Shown here: one piece after another, positions 1-5,518 of the stretch
Position numbering within the stretch: position 1 is the first letter of the stretch
Layout of the letters: every line of letters begins with the position of its first letter
Assembly (NCBI GenBank): GCA_003136915.1
Contig: PLEB01000323.1
Location: 1 to 5,518 of the forward strand
DNA length: 5,518 nt
Reading direction: 5' to 3'
Source of the DNA: Chitinophagaceae bacterium
GTDB lineage: Bacteria > Bacteroidota > Bacteroidia > Chitinophagales > Chitinophagaceae
Notes under the pieces: generated by a model
Seen by the model: only the letters and a program-made list of their open reading frames with translations
The model's database searches: none
Told to the model about the DNA's origin: nothing
Position numbers and translations under genes: made by a program

Positions 1-81
1 ATCCTTATTATCACTGCCCTTTCCTACTTTCCGCCGCTTGCATTGGGGCCGCTGGCGGAATATTTCAGCATGCCGCATTAA
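1..81 (+). CDS. kdpA: KdpA, potassium-transporting ATPase K+-binding/translocating subunit (C-terminal end only)
   Basis: The window opens inside this gene; 26 codons and a TAA stop are visible. The peptide contains a hydrophobic stretch followed by PPLALGPLAEYFSMPH, which matches the conserved end of KdpA (in E. coli roughly PALALGPVAEY near the C-terminus). In the family, KdpA is a ten-helix membrane protein of about 560 residues related to SKT K+ channels, and it selects and conducts K+ in the KdpFABC complex. None of the selectivity-filter loops fall in the visible part, so their integrity cannot be judged. kdpB follows after 18 bp, as expected for the operon. The identification rests on a short peptide but is strongly supported by the next gene. 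Confidence 0.93.
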   Translation: MLIITALSYFPPLALGPLAEYFSMPH

Positions 82-99
82 TATGTAAGAATAGCAATT

Positions 100-2151
100 A
101 TGAAAAAGAAAAAAAGTATTTCCATGTTTGCACCTGAGTTGGTTCTGCCTGCTCTGGGACAGTCATTCGTAAAACTGAATCCGAAACAGATGTACAGGAA
201 CCCCGTGATGTTTACGGTCGAGATTGGTTTCGTCATTATGTTTTTTGTAACCATTTATTCCTGGTTTGTACATGATGTGAATGTTGGAGGTTTTGGATAT
301 AATGTGGCTATTTTTATTGTTCTGTTTATCACCGTACTGTTCGCCAATTTTGCAGAGGGTCTCGCTGAAGCAAGAGGTAAAGCTCAGGCGGAAAGCCTTC
401 GTAAAACAAGAGAAGAAACTCCGGCAAAAAAAATCGCGCCTGTCGGAGAAATTTTTGTAGATGAGATACAACTCGTGCCTTCTTCCCGGTTGAAACTCGG
501 AGACATGTTTGTATGTGAAACAGGAGATACCATTCCCATGGACGGCGAAATTATTGAGGGGATTGCCACCATTGATGAATCCGCGATTACCGGGGAGTCT
601 GCACCGGTGATCCGCGAAGCAGGCGGAGATAAGTCTTCTGTCACTGGCGGAACTAAGGTATTGTCAGATAAGATTATTGTCAAAGTGACAACTCAACCGG
701 GGGAAACCTTTCTAGACAAAATGATTGCACTGGTAGAAGGCGCCTCCCGTCAGAAAACCCCCAACGAAATTGCTCTTACCATTCTGCTTGCGGCTTTTAC
801 ACTGATCTTTATCATCGTAGTGGTAACGCTGAAACCATTCGCTGATTATGCCAACACGCCCATCACGGTAGCGGCTTTTATTTCTTTATTCGTTTGTCTA
901 ATCCCTACCACTATCGGGGGACTACTTTCAGCCATAGGTATTGCGGGCATGGACCGGGCTTTGAGGGCGAATGTAATTGCCAAGAGCGGGAAGGCTGTTG
1001 AAACAGCAGGAGATATTGACACACTGTTGTTGGACAAAACCGGCACGATCACTATCGGAAACAGAAGAGCCACGAATTTTTATGCCAGCAATGGTGTTCC
1101 GGAGGATCAGTTTATTTCGTTTGCTACGCTGAGTTCTCTTGCGGATCAAACACCGGAGGGAAAATCTATTCTGGAACTGGCGGAAACAAAAGGCATCCGA
1201 AGCATTAAAACGAGCGGTATGGAGTTCATTGAATTCAAGGCGGAAACCAGAAGTAGTGGGGTGAATACTCCGGAAGGGTTAAGGGTAAGAAAGGGAGCCG
1301 CTGATGCCATTAAGGCAATTGTTCTGAAAGCCGGAAATGTATTTCCCATCCAGGCGGCTGATAGAGTAAAATCAATCGCTGAGAACGGAGGTACCCCGCT
1401 GGTCGTTTCTGTTAATAATGAAGTGAAGGGCGTGATTGAACTGCAGGATATCATTAAACCCGGTATCCAGGAAAGGTTCCAGAGACTTCGCAAGATGGGA
1501 GTAAAGACTGTAATGGTCACCGGCGATAATCCGCTAACTGCAAAATACATTGCCGGAAAAGCAGGCGTGGATGATTTCATTGCAGAAGCGAGGCCGGAAG
1601 ATAAAATGAGTTATATCCGGCAGGAACAGAAGGGCGGGAAATTGGTGGCTATGATGGGGGACGGCACCAATGATGCCCCGGCATTAGCGCAGGCAGATGT
1701 GGGCGTTGCTATGAACAGCGGCACGCAAGCTGCTAAAGAAGCAGGCAATATGGTTGACCTCGATAATGACCCGACCAAACTCATAGAAATTGTAGAGATA
1801 GGAAAACAATTACTCATAACACGGGGAACCATCACAACTTTCTCGATCGCAAATGATGTGGCTAAGTATTTTGCTATTGTACCTGCCCTGTTTATCAATT
1901 CCATACCCGCATTACAGGCATTGAATGTGATGCATTTAAAGAGCCCGGAATCGGCCATTCTCTCAGCGGTCATTTTTAATGCGCTCATTATTCCCATACT
2001 GATTCCGCTTTCATTAAAAGGTGTTGCATACAGGCCCATAGGGGCGAGTGCATTGCTTCGCAGAAATCTGCTGATCTATGGCATCGGCGGGATCATCGCG
2101 CCCTTTATCGGAATCAAACTCATTGACCTAATCTTATCCTTTTTCTTATAA
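100..2151 (+). CDS. kdpB: KdpB, P-type ATPase catalytic subunit of the Kdp K+ pump
   Basis: KdpB hydrolyses ATP to drive K+ uptake by the KdpFABC complex in the cytoplasmic membrane. At 683 residues it is close to E. coli KdpB (682). Membrane spans are seen near residues 38-58, 66-85, 222-245, 254-285, 580-605, 615-640 and 655-680. The actuator loop holds TGES at 164-167. The phosphorylation motif DKTGT has the acceptor Asp312. The nucleotide domain shows F379 and K398-G399 (KGAADAI), and the hinge has GDGTND with D521 and D525. Span 4 carries the PTTIGG motif at 269-274. Span 5 carries D586 and K589, matching the D583/K586 pair that couples ATPase and transport in E. coli. The ATG at 100 gives the usual N-terminus, ending its cytoplasmic lead with the conserved RNPVMF. 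No clear Shine-Dalgarno precedes it. Nothing is missing or broken; it should be active. Confidence 0.98.
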   Translation: MKKKKSISMFAPELVLPALGQSFVKLNPKQMYRNPVMFTVEIGFVIMFFVTIYSWFVHDVNVGGFGYNVAIFIVLFITVLFANFAEGLAEARGKAQAESLRKTREETPAKKIAPVGEIFVDEIQLVPSSRLKLGDMFVCETGDTIPMDGEIIEGIATIDESAITGESAPVIREAGGDKSSVTGGTKVLSDKIIVKVTTQPGETFLDKMIALVEGASRQKTPNEIALTILLAAFTLIFIIVVVTLKPFADYANTPITVAAFISLFVCLIPTTIGGLLSAIGIAGMDRALRANVIAKSGKAVETAGDIDTLLLDKTGTITIGNRRATNFYASNGVPEDQFISFATLSSLADQTPEGKSILELAETKGIRSIKTSGMEFIEFKAETRSSGVNTPEGLRVRKGAADAIKAIVLKAGNVFPIQAADRVKSIAENGGTPLVVSVNNEVKGVIELQDIIKPGIQERFQRLRKMGVKTVMVTGDNPLTAKYIAGKAGVDDFIAEARPEDKMSYIRQEQKGGKLVAMMGDGTNDAPALAQADVGVAMNSGTQAAKEAGNMVDLDNDPTKLIEIVEIGKQLLITRGTITTFSIANDVAKYFAIVPALFINSIPALQALNVMHLKSPESAILSAVIFNALIIPILIPLSLKGVAYRPIGASALLRRNLLIYGIGGIIAPFIGIKLIDLILSFFL

Positions 2152-2160
2152 AACAAGGTT

Positions 2161-2715
2161 ATGAAAAAATATTTAATGACTTCCATTAAGCTTACCATCG
2201 TTCTTCTTGTACTCTGCTGTGGGATCTATCCCTTATTCATTTACGGCATTGGAAAAATGAGCAAGGGGGAAGGGGATGGGGAAGCTATTTCTGTTAACGG
2301 GAAGGTGGTGGGGTATGAGCGTATCGGCCAGAAGTTTACGCACGACAATTATTTCTGGGGACGCCCATCCGCAGTGGATTACAATGCTGCGGGATCAGGT
2401 GGGAGTAACAAGGGGCCTTCCAATCCGGATTATTTAAAACAAGTAAGTGATCGCATTGATTCTTTCCTTGTTCATAATCCAGGGATTAAGAAAGAACAGA
2501 TACCTTCGGAAATGGTAACAGCGTCTGGCAGCGGGCTCGATCCGGATATTAGTCCCGAGGGTGCACTGATACAGGTAGCCCGTGTAGCCAATGCAAGGAA
2601 TATGGACGAAGAAAAAGTTAAAGCCCTCGTTGATCAGGATATAGAAAAACATGGGTTAGGGCCTACTACAGTAAATGTGCTGCGACTCAATGTTGCGCTG
2701 GATGAATTAAAATAA
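2161..2715 (+). CDS. kdpC: KdpC, accessory subunit of the Kdp K+ pump
   Basis: KdpC is the small subunit of the KdpFABC complex, anchored by one membrane helix with most of the protein outside the membrane. It is needed for assembly and activity, though its exact role is still debated. The 184 residues are near the E. coli length (190). An N-terminal span lies at about residues 9-31 after a short lysine-containing lead. Family motifs follow in order: YFWGRPSA at 64-71, SGGSN at 79-83, SNP at 87-89, VTASGSGLDPDIS at 119-131, a VARVANARN stretch soon after, and NVLRLNVALDELK at the end. The gene begins 9 bp after the kdpB stop. An AAGG lies only two bases before the ATG, too close to be a normal ribosome-binding site. 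Its stop codon abuts the kdpD start (TAAATG). The gene appears intact. Confidence 0.97.
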   Translation: MKKYLMTSIKLTIVLLVLCCGIYPLFIYGIGKMSKGEGDGEAISVNGKVVGYERIGQKFTHDNYFWGRPSAVDYNAAGSGGSNKGPSNPDYLKQVSDRIDSFLVHNPGIKKEQIPSEMVTASGSGLDPDISPEGALIQVARVANARNMDEEKVKALVDQDIEKHGLGPTTVNVLRLNVALDELK

Positions 2716-2718
2716 ATG
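2713..2718 (+). other. kdpC stop / kdpD start junction (TAAATG)
   Basis: The TAA stop of kdpC is followed directly by the ATG of kdpD with no spacer, and no Shine-Dalgarno is evident upstream. This suggests that translation of kdpD depends at least partly on ribosomes finishing kdpC, tying sensor synthesis to pump synthesis. The coupling is inferred from the layout alone. Confidence 0.6.
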
Positions 2719-3843
2719 GAAAGTAAATCCTATAGCCCCGATGAATGGATGCAGATTTTACAGCGCCCGGAAAAAGGGAAGCTGAAAATTTACATTGGCA
2801 TGAGTGCCGGTGTGGGCAAGACTTTCCGTATGCTGGAGGAAGCTCAGCAATTATTAAAGTCAGGTGTGAATGTCCAAATCGGATTCGTAGAAACGCATGG
2901 CAGAAAAGATACGGCAGAATTGATGAATGGCCTTCCGCTGATTCCAAGAAGAACAGCTTTTTACAAAGGAAAGTCGCTTGATGAACTGGACGTACAGGCG
3001 ATCCTGCTGCTTCATCCTGAGGTAGTGGTGGTAGATGAACTGGCGCATAGCAATATTCCCGGAAGTAAGAATCGTAAACGGTGGCAGGACGTAATGGATA
3101 TCCTGGATGCAGGAATTGATGTGATCAGTGCGGTGAATATTCAGCACCTGGAAAGTATAAATGAGGATGTGAAGGCGATTACAGGCATAGTGGTGAACGA
3201 AAGAGTTCCGGACAAGATCCTTCAGATTGCAGATGAGGTGGTTAATATTGATTTAACTGCAGACGAACTCATTAAAAGGTTAAAAGCAGGAAAGATCTAT
3301 GATCACAGTAAAATTCAGCAGGCGCTCACTAATTTCTTTCAGCCGGAAAAGATCCTCCAACTTCGTGAACTGGCCTTGAAGGAGGTTGCTGGCCAGGTAG
3401 AGCGTAAAGTAGACTATCAGATTACGGGCAAGCAAACAAATTTCCGTCACGAGCACCTGCTCGCCTGCATTTCCTCCAATGCAGATATCGCTCAGAGAAT
3501 TATCCGCAAAACGGCCAGGCTGGCCTCATACTACAATAGTCAATGGGTTGTTCTTTATGTACAGACACCCAGGGAATCTAACGATAAAATTTCTTTGGCG
3601 GCACAAAGACATCTCATCAATAACTTTAAGAACGCAACGGAGCTCGGGGCCAGGGTGATTCAGAAAAAAGCGGTTCATATTGCGCAAGCTATTATGGAGA
3701 CGGTCAATGAACAGGGGATAACTACCGTATGTATTGGCAAGCCTCATTTGAATCTGTTTCAGATCATTCTAAAAACAAACGTTTTTAATGGGCTCCTGAC
3801 TACCTTTTCCGAAAATGATATTGATTTGGTTATATTATCCTGA
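2716..3843 (+). CDS. kdpD: Short KdpD: stand-alone KdpD sensor domain plus USP-like domain, no kinase
   Basis: This 375-residue protein matches only the cytoplasmic N-terminal part of classical KdpD (894 residues in E. coli). Residues about 21-230 are the KdpD domain: a Walker A-like loop GMSAGVGKT at 28-36, the family motif GFVETHGRKDT from 56, and a Walker B-like VVVVDELAH with D107 and E108. Residues about 247-375 form a universal-stress-protein-like domain ending in DIDLVILS. There is no membrane span, HisKA or HATPase_c domain, so it cannot autophosphorylate as a histidine kinase. The end falls cleanly at the domain boundary and the next gene starts with its own Met and membrane helix, so this looks like a natural split and not a nonsense mutation. 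In E. coli this region binds ATP and tunes kinase/phosphatase balance. Here it presumably acts on the kinase encoded next, which is inference. Short KdpDs are known, for example in Anabaena. Confidence 0.93.
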   Translation: MESKSYSPDEWMQILQRPEKGKLKIYIGMSAGVGKTFRMLEEAQQLLKSGVNVQIGFVETHGRKDTAELMNGLPLIPRRTAFYKGKSLDELDVQAILLLHPEVVVVDELAHSNIPGSKNRKRWQDVMDILDAGIDVISAVNIQHLESINEDVKAITGIVVNERVPDKILQIADEVVNIDLTADELIKRLKAGKIYDHSKIQQALTNFFQPEKILQLRELALKEVAGQVERKVDYQITGKQTNFRHEHLLACISSNADIAQRIIRKTARLASYYNSQWVVLYVQTPRESNDKISLAAQRHLINNFKNATELGARVIQKKAVHIAQAIMETVNEQGITTVCIGKPHLNLFQIILKTNVFNGLLTTFSENDIDLVILS

Positions 3844-3845
3844 TG
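3841..3845 (+). other. kdpD stop / histidine kinase start overlap (TGATG)
   Basis: The TGA of the short kdpD shares its A with the ATG of the kinase gene, a one-base overlap that places the kinase in the -1 frame relative to kdpD. Such overlaps commonly give reinitiation-based coupling and similar amounts of both proteins. No Shine-Dalgarno is evident just upstream, which fits reinitiation. This supports a functional pairing but does not prove it. Confidence 0.65.
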
Positions 3846-5518
3846 CCGCTGAATGTAAAAAATAAAATCTGGCTCGGAACATTGTTTCTCTTCCTCCTTA
3901 TCTTAATTGTAGGAGGGGCGGGTATTCATTATATTATCCGGTTGAAAGATGATTCGAGTGCTATCATTAAGGCTAATTATGAATCACTCGATTATTGTCA
4001 TACGATACAAAAGGCATTGGATAGTATATCCATTGATCGCAACGGTTCCCTGAAAAAAATTGATCTTTCGCTGAGGGCTCAGGAAAACAACGTTACGGAA
4101 CCCGGAGAGTTGTTGGCTACGTTTCATGCAAGGAGAGATTTCAATAAGATGCAAAAGGGGGATTCATCCGCCGAAACCGCTAAGGATCTGGAAGTACAGT
4201 TACAGAAGATCCTCTCGTTGAATATGGAAGCTATTCAGCTAAAAAATAATACGGCGCAACAAACAGCCGCCAAAGCCCTTTCGATCATCACGGTATTATG
4301 TGGCATCGTTTTTATTGTAGCATTTACTTTCTCCTATAATTTCCCTTCCGTAATGGTCGCCCCTATCCGCGAACTGACCTTGGGTATGCAGCAGATAAGC
4401 AATAAAAATTATGGTCACCGGATTCATATAAAAAACAAAGATGAATTCGGACAGCTTGCCAAATCATTCAACGACATGTCTGAGCGGCTGGAATATTTTC
4501 AAAACAGCAACCTGAACCAGATCTTGTTTGAAAAAGCCCGGGCAGAAGCAGTCATTAATAGCCTGAAAGATGCGAGCATAGGAATAGATAAGAATGATGT
4601 TGTTCTTTTTGCAAACGGACAGGCATTAGCCCTTCTCGGTATTCATGCTGACCAGGTTGTGGGCAAAAAAGCGGAGGTTTTAAAAAAATCAAATGACCTG
4701 TTTCGTTTTCTTATGGAGGGCGATAATGCATCACCTTTTAAAATAATCGTCGGCGATAAGGAAAATTATTTTATCCGGGAAGTGGTGGAAGTTAGTCAGG
4801 CTGATACTCAAAGCCGGGTGATCGTTTTAAAAAACATTACTCCTTTCAAAGAGCTGGACGTGGCAAAAACGAATTTTATTGCCACTATTTCTCATGAAAT
4901 GAAAACGCCCATAGCCTCTGTTAAGATGAGCCTGCAATTATTGGAAAATACAACTACCGGAATATTGAATGAAGAACAGCGTCAGTTATTGCATGGTATA
5001 AAAGAAGATTGCGATCGTCTGTTAAGGATTATAGCTGAGTTGCTTAACCTGTCTCAGGTGGAAACAGGTAATATTCAATTGAACATAAAAAAGAGCAATC
5101 CTTACGAAATGCTGGACTATGCACTGGAATCGGTGAGGATACAGGTTGATCAAAAGAAATTAAACCTCCTTATTCAAAAGGATGAAAATATTCCGGATAT
5201 AAAGGCTGATGGGGATAAAACGGCCTGGGTGCTGATTAATTTTCTTACGAATGCCATTCGTCATGCACCGGAAAGAAGTGATCTGAACATTTCTTTGACT
5301 AAAATGGGAACCCTGGCTGAGTTCTCCGTAAAGGACCAGGGACAGGGTATAGATCCACAGTACCAGGAAAAAATATTCGACCGATATTTTCAGGTTCCCG
5401 GTTCAGGCAAATTTGGCACTGGCCTTGGTCTTGCGATAAGTAAGGAATTTATCGAGGCACAGGGAGGTCATATTCATCTCCAAAGTGTACCTGGCGAAGG
5501 AAGCAGGTTTAGTTTTAC
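3843..5518 (+). CDS. Membrane sensor histidine kinase (2 TM, HAMP, PAS, HisKA, HATPase_c), likely Kdp sensor partner; 3' end cut by window
   Basis: The frame is open from the ATG at 3843 to the window edge (558 complete codons); the last residues GSRFSF suggest that only a few are missing. Span 1 is at about residues 8-33, then comes an extracytoplasmic region of about 110 polar, mostly helical-looking residues, then span 2 at about 145-167. A HAMP domain runs from P174 to about 219, with DEFGQL at 200-205. A PAS-like domain covers about 236-335. The HisKA H-box is SHEMKTP with phospho-acceptor H351; E352 and T355 fit the ExxT pattern linked to phosphatase activity. The ATPase domain has the N-box N470, DQGQG (D498-G502), the F-box IFDRYF at 511-516, and GTGLGL at 525-530. 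All catalytic boxes are present. Its place directly after a kinase-less KdpD suggests that it supplies the missing kinase half, but it lacks the DUF4118 four-helix region. It resembles generic Bacteroidota PAS/HAMP kinases, so the Kdp link rests on context. Its response regulator is not in the window. Confidence 0.93.
   Translation, partial: MPLNVKNKIWLGTLFLFLLILIVGGAGIHYIIRLKDDSSAIIKANYESLDYCHTIQKALDSISIDRNGSLKKIDLSLRAQENNVTEPGELLATFHARRDFNKMQKGDSSAETAKDLEVQLQKILSLNMEAIQLKNNTAQQTAAKALSIITVLCGIVFIVAFTFSYNFPSVMVAPIRELTLGMQQISNKNYGHRIHIKNKDEFGQLAKSFNDMSERLEYFQNSNLNQILFEKARAEAVINSLKDASIGIDKNDVVLFANGQALALLGIHADQVVGKKAEVLKKSNDLFRFLMEGDNASPFKIIVGDKENYFIREVVEVSQADTQSRVIVLKNITPFKELDVAKTNFIATISHEMKTPIASVKMSLQLLENTTTGILNEEQRQLLHGIKEDCDRLLRIIAELLNLSQVETGNIQLNIKKSNPYEMLDYALESVRIQVDQKKLNLLIQKDENIPDIKADGDKTAWVLINFLTNAIRHAPERSDLNISLTKMGTLAEFSVKDQGQGIDPQYQEKIFDRYFQVPGSGKFGTGLGLAISKEFIEAQGGHIHLQSVPGEGSRFSF

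Noticed and set aside
82..99. Regulatory element or tiny gene between kdpA and kdpB
   Set aside because: Only 18 bp, with no inverted repeat, Shine-Dalgarno or promoter-like sequence; it is a plain operon spacer.
426..433. Run of eight A bases inside kdpB as a slippage or phase-variation site
   Set aside because: The reading frame stays intact and conserved across the run (PAKKIAP), and a single short A-run in such a sequence is unremarkable.
1146..2039. Long open frames on the minus strand opposite kdpB
   Set aside because: They lie wholly within the strongly conserved kdpB coding region, show no recognisable protein features, and are best read as shadows of its codon use.
3454..3560. c-di-AMP binding motif in the USP domain, as in Staphylococcus aureus KdpD (SxS ... 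FTAxY)
   Set aside because: The matching region reads ISSN ... WVVLY, which does not fit the motif as I recall it, so I do not claim c-di-AMP binding.
3841..3843. TGA as a nonsense mutation truncating a full-length KdpD
   Set aside because: The sequence after the stop does not encode the DUF4118 four-helix or GAF-like region in any arrangement. It encodes a different kinase with its own start and N-terminal membrane span.
3825..3845. Possible -1 ribosomal frameshift fusing short KdpD to the kinase in one chain
   Set aside because: The kinase frame is open for only a few codons upstream of its ATG (a TGA lies at 3822-3824), no slippery heptamer of the X XXY YYZ type is seen there, and both proteins have sensible ends at the junction.

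Overview
The window is the 3' part of a high-affinity potassium uptake (kdp) operon. All genes are on the + strand and packed with almost no spacers: the last 26 codons of kdpA, complete kdpB, complete kdpC, a short kdpD, and a separate membrane histidine kinase gene that runs off the right edge. The five genes leave only 18 bp (82-99) and 9 bp (2152-2160) non-coding. No RNA gene, mobile element, repeat array, promoter or terminator is visible.

The host is most likely a member of the Bacteroidota. This is inferred from the moderate GC content, starts without convincing Shine-Dalgarno sequences, the wording of the Kdp proteins (for example GMSAGVGKT in KdpD), and the split sensor arrangement, which I recall from that phylum. 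The genus cannot be named from this sequence alone.

Layout: 1-81 is the KdpA C-terminus (K+-translocating subunit). 100-2151 is KdpB (P-type ATPase subunit, all catalytic motifs intact). 2161-2715 is KdpC (single-span accessory subunit). 2716-3843 is a 375-residue soluble KdpD holding only the N-terminal KdpD ATPase-like domain and a USP-like domain. 3843-5518 is a kinase with two membrane spans, an extracytoplasmic domain of about 110 residues, HAMP, PAS, HisKA and HATPase_c domains.

KdpA, KdpB and KdpC would form the ATP-driven K+ pump. The short KdpD and the adjacent kinase probably act together as the sensor that in E. coli is one 894-residue protein. The 4-TM (DUF4118) and GAF-like middle of classical KdpD is absent, so the stimulus path must differ. 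No response regulator (KdpE or other) lies in the window.

The pump genes are ordinary. The main point of interest is the split, rewired sensor, whose two halves are joined by a TGATG stop/start overlap. It is a known type of variation rather than a clearly new system.
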